Below, in pieces: positions 24,416 through 36,445 of a stretch of 64,000 bases of DNA. Made by a program: the position numbers and the translations under genes. Numbering within the stretch: the first letter of the stretch is position 1; each line of letters opens with the position of its first letter. Source of the DNA: Ovis canadensis. Its lineage: Eukaryota > Chordata > Mammalia > Artiodactyla > Bovidae. The stretch is taken from the NCBI RefSeq assembly GCF_042477335.2, contig NC_091246.1, positions 22,627,001 to 22,691,000 of the forward strand, given 5' to 3'. The notes beneath the pieces are model-generated. The model was given only the letters and a program-made list of their open reading frames with translations, searched no databases and was not told where the DNA came from.

Positions 24416-25360
24416 ACATGGAACAACAGACTGGTTCCAAATAGGAAAAGGAGTACATCAAGGCTGTATACTGTCACCCTGCTTATTTAACTTATATGCA
24501 GAGTACATCATGAGAAACACTGGGCTGGAAGAAGCACAAGCTGGAATCAAGACTGCTGGGAGAAATATCAATAACCTCAGATATGCAGATGACACCACCC
24601 TTATGGCAGAAAGTGAAGAGGAACTAAAGAGCCTCTTGATGAAAGTGAGAGAGGAGAGTGAAAAAGTTGGCTTAAAGCTTAACATTCAGCAAACTAAGGT
24701 CATGGCATCTGGTCCCATCACTTCATGGCAAATAGATGGGGAAACAGTGGAAACAGTGGCAGACTTTATTTTGGGAGGCTCCAAAATCACTGCAGATGGT
24801 GATTGCAGCCATGAAGTTAACGCTTACTCCTTGGAAGAAAAGTTATAACCAACCTAGACAGCATATTGAAAAGCAGAGACATTACTTTGCCAACAAGGGT
24901 CCATCTAGTCAAGGCTACGGTTTTCCCAGTGGTCATGTATGGATGTAAGAGTTGGAATGTGAAGAAAGCTGAGCACCAAAGAATTGATGCTTTTGAACTG
25001 TGGTGTTGGAGAAGACTCTTGAGAGTCCCTTGGACTGTGAGGAGATCCAACCAGTCCATTCTAAAGGAGATCAGTCCTGGGTGTTCTTTGGAAGGAATGA
25101 TGCTAAAGCTGAAACTCCAATACTTTGGCCACCTCATGCGAAGAGTTGACTCATTGGAAAAGACTCTGATGCTGGGAGGGATTGGGGGCAGGAGGAAAAG
25201 GGGATGACAGAGGATGAAATGGCTGGACGGCATCACCGACTCGATGGATGTGAGTTTGAGTGAAGTCCAGGACTTGGTGATGGACAGGGAGGCCTGGCGT
25301 GCTGCAATTCATGGGGTTGCAAAGAGTCAGACATGACTAAGTGACTGAACTGAACTGAAC
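24416..25360 (+). mobile_element. BovB LINE 3' portion
   Basis: Starts at the block encoding TTDWFQIGKGV and the C of RQGC (motif B), includes an intact YADDTTLMAESEEELKSLL, and ends in an ACTGAACTGAAC tail. The frame is open 24510-24848, shifts near the TADGDCSHE region, and reopens 24866-25207. 5'-truncated. Confidence 0.95.
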
Positions 25361-27087
25361 ATATTATATGTACTTACTGTTAGTCTCTCTCTGGAATTTT
25401 GGTTTAGCTCTCTTTGAAAGCAGCACCTTTTTGTCTTGTTCACTGCTTTTTTCCCCAGGGAAAAGGTACTGGGCTTTTAAGGGCTGCTCAATAAATACTA
25501 ATGACCTTAACTCAAAAATATTCAGAAAAGATGTCATACTTCAAAGATTCATTTGTTTTCATTCAACAATTACTTACTAAACACCTGATACAAAGAAGGC
25601 ACTGAATTATAGGAGGTGCAATATAAGACATCTTATTGTTGAGAAATACAGTCTCTTGCCCTTAAAACTCATAAAATCCCAGTAAGAATGCATGCACATT
25701 ATTTTAAAAGGCTTTACGAAAAGAGTATGAATATGACAATCATGGCTGCACACTGTTAAAAACTATGGAATAACAAAAGTATGATGCATGCATTCATCTC
25801 TAGGCACTTCATTTACTACCCTGCCTCCAAACAGAAGACTGACTGTTCAATTCTTAAACCTACTGAACATGTTTCTTTATAGTAGGAGCCTTTCCTTGTG
25901 GAAATCCCATGCATTCCAAATGCATTTATTTTCCTTTGTCCTCAAATGGCAATGGAGACCACCCAGTTACCCTTATTCCTCAACGTGCACTATTTCAAGG
26001 TGTTCCTGGCTTTGATGTTTAATTTACAGCTGAGAGTTGGTTTTTTGCCCAGAAGACTCTTGACTAATTTCATGATGTCCATGTCCATTCTCCCCATTCC
26101 TATATCATATGCCCCTGGAGTGGGAGGGGGGATGCAATGATCATTGCCTCTTCTGCACAAAATTTTGAGTCAAGAAAAATAACCCACCATAAGCATATGG
26201 GGCCCCTATCAAACCACAGAAGTAAATTCAGCCTCCTTTGGTATCTAACCAATTACTCTCTTTCCAGCTCCTTTCCCCTCACAGATGCTGTTACTCTGGA
26301 AAGGAAAGATAAAAGAGAGAGAGATTTAAGCAGATTATCACTGGAAGATGATTACTTAAGAATATAGGAGAGTAACTTGTCAATCTTAAGTGACTTAACT
26401 CTCCCAACATAGGTCTGCCTGTAATGTTGCTGATGTCTTTATGTGAGAAAGATGCATGAGCTTCAGGCAGAGACTATTTGGGTGCAGTCTCCCTGCGCAT
26501 CTACAACCTATGGTCTCATTGAATGTTTTCTCTCTTCCTGAAGAAAATTTAGTTCTATTTCTTAACAATTGACAAGCATATTAATGTTTCCCTCTGAAGT
26601 CTCCTCCATTGCTTTGAACTACAGCCAAGCACATTCCATGCCTAATTCTGCTAATTTATTTCTTCTCCTTACAGGAACTTTCCAAATAAATGTACTAATA
26701 TAATTGAAAGGCACTAATATAATTAAAGTGAAAAACTCAATTCAATAGATTTTATTTTACCCTGAAACATACCTACATAACCAGTTTAAGAATTTAAAGT
26801 TTATTCAGATAAAAGATGTAATGAGACCTTGATAATGTATATTAGCCCATGAGACTATAAGGATAACTTGGCTGCTTTACAATATTCTGTTGTAGGCAAA
26901 CTTTAGCCATTAAGTAATAACCTTAATAGACTGCAACAAACTGAACCAAACCCTCCAGACTGCAGTGTGCATTACAGTTCTAAACTTAAGCTACGAACAA
27001 TATTTAGTGTTTCTCTTTTCTTAAAGTGAATTGTATCAGGGAGGTTTGGAAACCACTGTTTGAAAAGAGAATTCTTGCCCCTATAAA
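25361..27087. other. Intergenic, no gene
   Basis: Short frames (25788-26367) have no domain. About 25555-25700 may be an old repeat fragment (TTCATTCAACAATTACTTAC block). Otherwise nothing named. Confidence 0.45.
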
Positions 27088-27963
27088 GATATTTAACTTA
27101 TATGAAAAGTACATCATGACAAACGCTGGGCTGGAGAAAGCATAAGCTGGAATCAAGGTTGCCAGGAAAAATATCAATAACCTCAGATATGCAGATGATA
27201 CCACCCTTATGGCAGAAAGTGAAGAACTAAAGAGCCTCTTGATGAAAGTGAAAAAGGAGAGTGAAAAAGTTGGCTTAAAACTCAATATTCAGAAAACTAA
27301 GATCATGGTATCCGGTCCCATCTCTTCATGGCAAATAGATGGAGAAACAGTAAGGGACTTTATTTTGGGGGGCTCCAAAATCACTGCAGATGGTGATTGC
27401 AGCCATGAAATTAAAAGACACCTGCTCCTTGGGAGAAAAGTTATGACCAACCTAGACAGCATATTAAAAAAGCACAGACATTACTCGGCCAACAAAGGTC
27501 CATCTAGTCCAAAGCTTTGGTTTTTCCAGTAGTCATGTATGGATATGAGATGCACTATAAAGGAAGCTGAGCACCGAAGAATTGATATTTTTGAACTGTT
27601 GTGTTGGAGAAGACTCTTGAGAGTCCCGTGGACTGCAAGGAGATCCAACCAGTCCATCCTAAAGGAAATCAGTCCTGAATATTCATTGGAACAACTGATG
27701 CTGAAGCTGAAACGCCAATACTTTGGCCACCTGATGCAAACAGCTGACTCATTTGAAAAACACCCTGATGCTGGGCAAGATTGAAGGTGAGGGGAGAAGG
27801 GGAAGATAGAGGATGAGATGGTTGGATAGCATCACCAACTCAATGGACATGAGTTTGAGTAAACCCCAGGAGGTGGTAAGGGACAGGGAGGCCTGGTGTG
27901 CTGCAGTCCATGGGGCCTCAAAGAGTCAGACACAACTGAGTGAATGAACTGAACTGAACTGAC
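27088..27963 (+). mobile_element. BovB LINE 3' portion
   Basis: Begins just before TACATCATGAC, keeps YADDTTLMAESEELKSLLM with one Glu codon missing, and ends GAACTGAACTGAACTGAC. It is broken into frames 27209-27532 and 27539-27784. Confidence 0.94.
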
Positions 27964-29640
27964 TAATAGAGTGATCAGGAGAAACTTATTCTTCAAATGA
28001 GAACACACAAAGAATGGTTTAGAAGAATGGCTTAACTTACAAGTTAGGTAACTTCTGCACCACTTCCTTTCTTGAATGATCTTTATCCATTGTTTCTGTC
28101 AAAGTCAAACTGCCAGAGTTTTCTCATGAAAACCCACAATTTCGTTTACCTGTGCTTCATCTAAGTGTGTTTCTCTAGCCCTCTCCTCTGGCCTGGGATC
28201 TGTAATCTCCTACTTGCCTGGCCTCCATGTGGTCTTCACTGAGCATTAGCACTTCAGAAGCAGTAGCTACCTCCCCTGGGCTAGGTTTAACTCTGCACAT
28301 TGGGCCTCAATAGCACAAACCAGGCTACAGCTTCAAAGTGGACCCTTTGTGCTGGTGTGGTGGATTTTCTGGGCCAAAAGTCTCTCTGCCTCCCATCTCC
28401 TAACAACCTCCCCACCTGAGCCTGGTGACTCAGGGTGGGGGCCAAAAGCCCCTACTCCCCTTGGCTGAGTATGTGAGGCTGGCCTGTGGACTTCACTACT
28501 AGCTGATAAAACAGACCCTGCTTCTGCACCACAAACTTTGCTCTCCTTACTGCCACACACAGTATGCAGGTCCTCGGGGACACAGAAGGATCTCTCTCCT
28601 GTCTCAGGTCTAAGCCACATTCTCCAACAGAGTTTTCCAGATGCTCTACATTCAGGAGATGTATTGAAATCCACCCACCCAGCAACAGGGAGACACCTTG
28701 CTCCATTTTGCTGGTGATCCTTATATGAACTTTTCCATCAGTCAGAACCTTGGAAGAGAAGAAAAATGGGTTGCATCAAAGCCCATGTTGAACCCCTAAT
28801 ACATTTGTGATGCCATGCCTCAGATGAAATGTGTCAGACACCAAGGGATGAGATATGAAACCAAAGCACGCATGGTGAGATTGAGGCTCTTACTGCAAAC
28901 CATGGCAGCCGAGTAGCTACATGAACTCGAGCAACTGGCCTCGACCAAGGTACCAGGTCCTAGCAGCTTTTACTTAATACCAAGCACAGCTTTAGCTAGA
29001 ATTCTTGGGTGCCAAACAACAAAGAAATTAGAAAAAAGAGAAACAAACCAAAAACAACCATTTTAAGATCAAGGGTAGCTTTTCTTTGGACCACACATGA
29101 GCAGACAAAAATCTGGCCTGGATCAAAGATGTTGATGACAGAGAAGCTCTCATGATGGCCTTAGATCTGAAAGGCAATGTTGCTTCCCAAAGACTTTTCA
29201 GTCCTGATGGAGAGGGCAAGCAGTTGCAAGAACAAGAAAGGATCATTCCAAATCACGCCTTCTTCAAGCATGGGTGAGACACACAATGGCTAAGCCAGGC
29301 AGACCTCCAGGGTGGGAGCTTCTGGATTATACACACGGCTCCTCTTTCACAGGCTATGCCAGGGACGAGCAACAAAGGCTATCAGAGCAGAGAGTAACAG
29401 GGGCATGAGGAGAGTGCCTATCTCAGAGCTCCCCAGATGGAATCAGTATTTCCCACCTCAGGGAATGGCAGGACCACTCACCCAAGTCAAAAACCTGGCT
29501 ATCATTTGCTCTCCATCACAACCCACATCTAAGTGTATCCCATTCAGAGCTCTGTTAATGCTTGAGAGCAGATGCTACTCTCTCACCTGAAAACAATGCA
29601 AGGGCCCCAGTAACTGGTCTCCTTGCCCCTGGTATGTTAA
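27964..29640. other. Intergenic, no gene
   Basis: A 113-codon minus frame (28333-28674) and a 92-codon plus frame (29312-29590) have no domain. No named repeat. Confidence 0.45.
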
Positions 29641-29890
29641 CAGAATATCCTTCCACAAGCATCAGTCATGGCACTACCGTGGCTTAAAATCTCAATGGCT
29701 TTCCATGGCCTCTGACATAAAACCCAAAACACCTTCATACCACCTCTCTAGCAGCATCTTGCCTTGAATTCTGTTTTTAGCTGAATCTCGACGGTCTTCA
29801 AATGCCAAGTGATGCACCATTTTCTCCAGCTTTCACTGACATGCCCTCCCCAGCTTGTGAGCTTCCTCTATGCTCCCATCACCCTTTCTT
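29641..29890 (-). repeat. Old unnamed mammalian repeat fragment, minus orientation
   Basis: Has the CTTAAAATCTCAATGGCTTT and ACATAAAACCCAAAACACC order typical of the minus-oriented copies. Confidence 0.4.
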
Positions 29891-30000
29891 AAATCTGAGA
29901 ATGCAATCACACAGCAATGATGCTGGATTCCATGTCTATCTTCTTCACCAGGAAAAAGCTCCTGAGGTACAGGGAGTCCATCTCTGGATTCATGATACCA

Positions 30001-30834
30001 AATGACTGCAGCCATGAAATTAAAAAGACGCTTGTTCCTTGGGAAAAAAGCAATGACAAACCTAGACAGTGTATGAAAAAGCAGAGACATCACTTTGACA
30101 ACAAAAGTTCAGAGTCAAAGCTATGGTTTTTCCAGCAGTCATATACAGATGAAGCAGGACCATAAAGAAGGCTGAGCACTGAAAAACTGATGCTTTCAAA
30201 CTGTGGTGTTGGAAAAGATTCTTAAAGAGTCCCTTGGACAGCAAGGAGACCAAACCAGTCAATCCTAAAGGAAATCAATGCTGAATATTCACTGGAAGGA
30301 CTGATGGTGAAGCTGAAGCTCCAACACTTTGGCCACCTGATCTGAAGAGCTGACTCACTGGAAAAGACCCCCATGCTGGGAAAGACTGAAGGCAGGAGGA
30401 GAAAGGGATGACAGGATGAGATGGTTGGATGGCATCACTGACTCAATGGACATGCTGCTGCTGCTGCTAAGTCACTTCAGTCGTGTCCGACTGTGCGAAC
30501 ACATGGACAGCAGCCCACCAGGCTCCTCCGTCCCTGGGATTCTCCAGGCAGGAATACTGGAGTGGGTTGCCATTTCCCTCTCCAATGCATGCATGCGTGC
30601 TAAGTCGCTTCAGTTGTGTCCGACTCTGTGCGACCCCATAGATGGCAGCCCACTAGGCTCCCCTGTCCATAGGATTCTCTAGGCAAGAATAGTGGAGTGG
30701 GTTGCCGTTTCCTTCTCCGCAATGGACATGAGTCTGACCAAACTCAGGGAAATGGTGAAAGATGGGGGAGACTGGTGTGCTGCAGTCCTTGGGGTCACAA
30801 AGAATTGGACACAACTTAGCAACAGAACAACAAT
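30001..30834 (+). mobile_element. BovB LINE 3' portion split by Bov-A2
   Basis: The BovB C-terminal sequence runs from GACTGCAGCCATGAAATTAA to 30454 and continues from 30720 to ACAACTTAGCAACAGAACAA. Diverged and multiply frameshifted. Confidence 0.92.
30455..30719 (-). mobile_element. Bov-A2 SINE nested in BovB, with target duplication
   Basis: Antisense Bov-A2 starting CTGCTGCTGCTGCTAAG. The 11-bp target duplication CAATGGACATG is perfect at 30444-30454 and 30720-30730. Confidence 0.95.
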
Positions 30835-31289
30835 GATGGCTAGCACTTGGGAGGCTGTAGACAGGATATATGCTGCAGACCCAAAGAAGAGCAGAATAGA
30901 GCTCCTACCCCTGAGAAGTACAGTCTGGTCTGGGGGACAGTCACACAAATGAGCTAAAATACAATGATAAGTTGTATGACAGACGTATCATTAAAATCCT
31001 ATATCGACAGCTTCCAACTCTATAGTTTCATCATTTTATACACAGCCCTCGTCAAGCTACAAAATTTTTGACAGTCTCCTAGAAGCAGTGAGGCCGAGAT
31101 GAGGGCTGAGAAAGGGGAGGGGCGGGGGAGCAGAGGGATTAAGGACTGTGTTCTATTCACATTTGAATCCTCTGTGCCTCACACAGAATCTGGCAGATCA
31201 AAGGTGCTATGTATATTGGATATATGCAGTAAATAATCATGCCCTCCCTAAGGGGTGGGAGGTAACCATGAAAAGCTAAAAGTAGGACA
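30835..31289. other. Intergenic, nothing recognised
   Basis: No gene. A GAGGGGCGGGG stretch lies near 31117-31127. Confidence 0.45.
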
Positions 31290-31687
31290 TCAGTTCAGTC
31301 ACTCAGTCGTGTCCGACTCTTTGCGACCCCATGAATTGAAGCACGCCAGGCCTCCCTGTTCATCACCAACTCCCGGAGTTCACTCAGACTCACGTCCATC
31401 GAGTCCGTGATGCCATCCAGCCATCTCATCCTCGGTCATCCCCTTCTGCTCCTGTCCCCTCAATCCCTCCCAGCATCAGAGTCTTTTCCAGTGAGTCAAC
31501 TCTTCACATGAGGTGGCCAAAGTACTGGAGTTTCAGCTTTAGCATCATTCCTTCCAAAGAAATCCCAGGGCTGATTCCCTTCAGAATGGACTGTTTGGAT
31601 CTCCTTGCAGTCCAAGGGACTCTCAAGAGTCTTCTCCAACACCACAGTTCAAAAGCATCAATTCTTCGGCGCTCAGCCTTCTTCATG
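31290..31687 (-). mobile_element. BovB LINE 3' end
   Basis: From the CAGTTCAGTCACTCAG tail to the complement of the block encoding [16 protein letters not shown]. Low divergence, and truncated at a sharp junction at about 31687. Confidence 0.93.
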
Positions 31688-32765
31688 GATGGACATTATT
31701 ACTGAACTCGAAACTCATCTCCCAGGCCGAAAGGGAAATGAACAGCATGAGCAAAGGCAACAAGTGGCAGGGCAGTCTGGGAGAGCCCTTGACTAGCACA
31801 GTTAATTTAGAGAAGATACCCAAAGTAAACTCAAAGCCTGAGGATATTCTGCCACTCTTCTGTCCTCTTGGGGATCCTTGGCCATCCTAAGAGATGCGCC
31901 CAAAGAGCTAGCAAGCCTCCATCTCCTATCCACCCGTGAAATTCACTGAAGGACTCGGACTTGCTAAGGACAGCTGCAAATCCTCAGAAATCACAACACT
32001 GAGAAGTGGTCACAAGAATGACACACAAAACTCAGCTCTCAGGCTTCTTCATTTTTCATCCACTACAGACCAGATTAACTAGCACGTCCCCAGTTCCAAC
32101 AGAACTCAAGATGAGACCACAGTGGTCACTGCCCCTGGTCTTGACTCAGACAGGGCAGAGCAATTATCTGGGGATTGGAACTTAAAATATTTGTAGTAGG
32201 GTTCAATAAAAGCTGTAGAAAACACGTCTCATAAGAAAAACAGCTCCAGTAATTTCATGCAAGGGGAATTACAAAGTTTACAAATTACAAAATTCTGTGA
32301 AATATTTTACATAACATGGCCTACTCTCCAGCTCAATCACAATGAATTTGACTGCTCTGAACCAAACCCTTTTGTGTACATGGAAGGCAAAGAATAAAGT
32401 CAAAATGAAAATACTGTAGTTTAGTTTGTGTTTTAAATTTATGAAAACTTGCTCAAGGGAGCTTACACACACCACAAATACATGCTCAGCATGTATTATC
32501 ATGCTGAATTATCATGCTCCTCTTACCACTTTTTCTCACTGGGCCTTTTCTACTAAACTCTGAGCTAGACCCAGGCCATGCAGACCCTGAGACAAAAGCC
32601 TCTGGGTCCATCTCATGCAGGAGACAGAGCTGCACTCCCCTCCTCTCTTCTGTCTGTTCTGTAGAAGAGCTAAGAGAGAGCTCCAGGCCCTGAGTGTCTA
32701 TGGATGATGCATTGTTCTCCCCCACAGAAGGAAAAGGGGATACATCCTGCCAATGATTTTATTTG
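31688..32765. other. Intergenic, nothing recognised
   Basis: No gene or named repeat. Minus frames at 32278-32502 and 32486-32725 have no domain. Confidence 0.45.
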
Positions 32766-33335
32766 TCAGTTCAGTTCAGTTCAGTTGCTCAGTCGTGTCC
32801 GACTCTTTGCGACCCCATGAGTTGCAGCATGCCAGGCCTCCCTGTCCATCACCAACTCCTGGAGTCTACCCAAACTCATGTCCATCGAGTCGGTGATGCC
32901 ATCCAACCATCTCATCCTCTGTCGTCCCCTTCTCCTCCCGCCATCAATCTTTCCCAGCATCAGAGTCTTTTCAAATGAGTCCACTATCCTCATCAGGTGG
33001 CCAAAGTATTGGAGTTTCAGCTTCAACATCAGACCTTCCAATGAACACCCAGGACTGATCTCCTTTAGAATGGACTGGTTGGATCTCCTTGCAGTCCAAG
33101 GGACTCTCAAGAGTCTTCTCCAACACCACAGTTCAAAAGCATCAATTCTTCGGTGCTCAGCTTTCTTCACAGTCCAATTCTCACATCCATACATCACCAG
33201 TGGAAAAATCATAGTCTTGACTAGACGGACCTTTGTTGGCAAAGTAATGTCTCTACTTCTTAGTATGCTGTTTAGGTTGGTCATAACTTTCCTTCCAAAG
33301 AGTAAGCATCTTTTAATTTCATGGCTGCAATCACA
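32766..33335 (-). mobile_element. BovB LINE 3' portion with an open C-terminal frame
   Basis: Tail of TTCAGT repeats at 32767-32787. On the minus strand a 167-codon frame (33284-32781) covers the whole BovB C-terminus without a stop or frameshift: [63 protein letters not shown]. 5'-truncated. Confidence 0.95.
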
Positions 33336-33646
33336 ATAAACGGTTTAAAATCTAACAAAAATTTCAAAACCACAGAAGAGTACAATAAGCACAAAATCTG
33401 TTCTGTGTTGTCTGAAACTTTAAGAAGAGAAAATGCTGATGATTATTCCTTGCATTAAATGAAGATATTTGATTTTGCAGTCTATATAATAAAGAGACAT
33501 TCTTTGTGTCAAGAGAACAGGGTAAAAGAAAAAATGATGAATACGGAATTGAGGAATGCTCTAAACATGGGAGGAGATGTTCCAAGACAGAAGGAACACA
33601 GAGGGGAAAATCCTAGTGCCAAACAAGCAGTGTAAAGTACGATGAA
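33336..33646. other. Intergenic, nothing recognised
   Basis: AT-rich, no gene, no named repeat. Confidence 0.5.
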
Positions 33647-33922
33647 TCAGATTTCCCTGGTGGTCCAGTGGTCAGGAATCTGCCTGCCGATGCAGGGGCC
33701 ATGGGTCTCATTCCTGGTCTGGGAAGATCCCACAGGCCATGGAGCAACTAAGCCTGTGCAACACAACTACTGTGCCCATGTTCTCCCAGCAGCAGGAGAA
33801 GCCCCCAGGGCGAGAAGAAGGCACACCACAGCTAGAGAGTAGCAGCCCCCACTAGCCACAACTAGAGAAAGCCAGTAGATCACGGAAGACCTAGCACAGC
33901 CTAAAAGAAATTTTAAAAGTTA
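33647..33922 (+). mobile_element. CHR-2-type tRNA SINE
   Basis: TTTCCCTGGTGGTCCAGTGG head, a diverged B-box region, and a body ending AGCACAGCCTAAAAG. Confidence 0.85.
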
Positions 33923-34162
33923 CAATGAACCTCTGGGAACATGGAAATTGTTCAAAGTCCACCATGATGAAGAGTTGACCAGGCTACAATGTCTTTTATA
34001 TCAAAATTCAGATGTACCTATGTGGGAAACATTCCATTAACATGTAAAGCCTGGTTATATAATGAGTCAGTAAACAAAAGGACTTGACAAAAATTACTTG
34101 ACAGTGGTATCTGCAAAAAAAAAAAAATGTTAGTTCAATTGATATTTACTCTGCATACTGTA

Positions 34163-34281
34163 CTGATGTGCTCAGTCATGGCCTACTCTCTGTGACCCCA
34201 TGGACTGCAGCCCACCAGGCTTCTCTGTCCATGGAATTTTCCAGGCATGAATACTGGAGTGGGTTGCCATTTCCTTCTCCA
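34163..34281 (-). mobile_element. Bov-A monomer
   Basis: One antisense Bov-A unit: GTGACCCCATGGACTGCAGC through TGGGTTGCCATTTCCTTCTCC. Confidence 0.87.
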
Positions 34282-35444
34282 TTACTCTGCATGGTGCCAG
34301 AAAGAACACAGCCTATAACTTCTTTACATCCTGCTTAACCTAGAAACATATCTATCATAAGCAGGGTTACTATATCAGATTCATGCCATATTGTTTGCTT
34401 TTATTATCAGCAAAAATATTTACAAATAGGACAATGACATCAAACTTTGTATTAATATCTTTTTTAATTCAAATTTATTATGGCTTTAAGGAAATATTTG
34501 ATTAGGCATCCAAGCTTTTGCTAAACCATAACATTTTAAAAATTATTCCTTTTGAAGTATTGTTCAAAGCTGTACATACTTTATAAAAAGATAATGAGAT
34601 GAATAATTCACAATTTTATGTATTCATGCACAGTGAAGAGGAAATGATACTGAATCAAACTCCCAAACCCAATAGCTGGGTAACTCAGTTAAATATTTTA
34701 AAGCTGATTTGTGTGTGTGCGTGTACAATTTTTAGTTACTACCAGAGCATCTAAAACTGATCCGAAAGCTAACTGTTGTCCAAAAGTCTTCAGATTCTTC
34801 AAATTCCATAATTCCATTTCTTCCCTTTCTCAAATCAAAAGGTTTAAACATACATAATTGAAGAACCAGTATGATCATTTTTCTCTTTAACAATAATATC
34901 TACTTCTGAATCAGCTACTTAGCTGATCAGGTAAGATTTACAGCTAACTGACAGGTAGAATCTGGCTTCCTCCCAAAGCAGCTGTGATGAACTCCCTGAA
35001 CACTGTTTTAGACAGGTGGGCCTTGAGGGGTTCACTCCAGAAATCAGAACATTTGAGGTGATTTCCAAACACTGCACAAGGTCTGGCTTTAGAGAGGCCT
35101 CTTGAAGGTACAGCACAGTTGCTGAGTTCATGATGCTCAAGCATGCTGCTCTAGTCCACCAGAGATCTGTGCAGAAGATAATCAGAGAAGAATTTTCCAG
35201 GAAATGTTTTAAGACCCAACTCAAACCCAAGATCTGGGTTTAGTCTCTGATGAAAAAGATGTCACACAAACCTTTATTTTTCATTCATGATTCTGTGAAA
35301 AGGAAAACCAACTTTAGTGTCTGTCCCACCTAGGTCCTTACTGCTTGGAGCTCATGGCTTTTTCAGAAGATATGATTATTTCAATTCTGTTTTTGAGGAA
35401 CCAGTGGGGTTTTTTTTCTCTGGAAATGGTTCTTGCTCCCCCCA
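34282..35444. other. Intergenic, downstream of CAVIN4
   Basis: AT-rich. A 103-codon minus frame (34919-35230) has no domain. A complement AATAAA lies at 35273-35278 and could be an alternative CAVIN4 poly(A) signal. Confidence 0.45.
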
Positions 35445-35620
35445 GAATGTGTAACATTTCATTAATCTTCACAGCAGTTCTCTGGGGTGGGCAGTACAGG
35501 TGAACTCTCTTCATTTCACTAATCAGACGATTAGCAGACGACTTGCCAAGTGGCTTGCTATAAGCAAGGCTCTGATGCCAGAACCGAGTGCTCAAGTCCA
35601 GCACTTCCATGTTTTTATGC
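35445..35620 (+). mobile_element. MIR SINE
   Basis: Order of MIR blocks: CATTTCATTAATCTTCACAG, then TGGGGTGGGCAGTA, ACTTGCCAAGTGGCTTGC and GATGCCAGAACCGAGTGC. A 123-codon minus frame crosses it and is not a gene. Confidence 0.7.
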
Positions 35621-35662
35621 AAAGGCATCAAAAAGGGGTGTGACTGCCAATTTACTAACAAA

Positions 35663-36445
35663 TTTATTGATTTGAACAGATAGATAAAATCCACACATGA
35701 GTTATTCACCTTGTATTAATCTAGACCAAAATCAAGAGTTGACTTGCAAATAAATCATGGCCACAAATTTGCCCTTCATTTGTTGCAGACTAGCAAACAC
35801 CTTGGAGAAGGCAATGGCACCCGACTCCAGTACTCTTGGCTAGAAAATCCCACGGATGGAGGAGCATGGTAGGCTGCAGTCCACGGGGTCGCTAGGAGTC
35901 AGACATGACTGAGCAACTTCACCTTCACTTTTCACTTTCATGCACTGGAGAAGGAAATGGCAACCCACTCCAGTGTTCTTGCCTGGAGAATCCCAGGGAC
36001 AGCGGAGCCTGGTGGGCTGCCGTCTACAGAGTCGCACAGAGTTGGACATGACTGAAGCGACGCAGCAGCAGCAGCAGCAGCAAATACCTAACTAGCCCTC
36101 ACTAGGAAACTATTTTTTTTGATGGGCAAGAGAAATGAACTTAAAAATCCACAGCTGCCATGAGAGTGACCTAAGAGAGGAAGCTGATAGAATCAAATAA
36201 GCCCTGGGGGAGGAGAGGGGAAAAAAAATGTTCTCCAGGGGAGGAAAAAAAAAAAAAGAATTCCCCAGGAGATTACAAGGAAATGTATATTAATAACTTA
36301 TTATCTTGAAGATTTAAAACCTAAGAAATGAAACAAGCATATCATTTGTTTTCCTATATGGCATATACATGTAAATGACTCTATTAATTAAACTAAGATT
36401 GTATGATTAAGGAGACTTACAATTATATTTAATTCCTCTTTATAA
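35663..36445 (-). other. CAVIN4: Probable CAVIN4 3' UTR
   Basis: Sequence downstream of the CAVIN4 stop. The first clear AATAAA in the sense direction is the complement of 35663-35668; a second candidate is the complement of 35273-35278. If either is used, the Bov-A2 SINE at 35803-36079 is transcribed as part of the 3' UTR. The extent is inferred from hexamers only, without transcript data. Confidence 0.4.
35803..36079 (+). mobile_element. Bov-A2 SINE downstream of the CAVIN4 stop
   Basis: Full two-monomer Bov-A2 ending in an AGC repeat. Target duplications GCAAACACCT (35793-35802) and GCAAATACCT (36080-36089) differ at one base. It is antisense to CAVIN4. Confidence 0.94.

Noticed and set aside
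28333-28706. Overlapping minus frames of 113 and 84 codons
   Set aside because: Two frames overlap on the same strand with no domain or family likeness; typical of GC-richer non-coding DNA.
35338-35709. 123-codon minus frame downstream of CAVIN4
   Set aside because: It crosses a MIR SINE and shows no domain.
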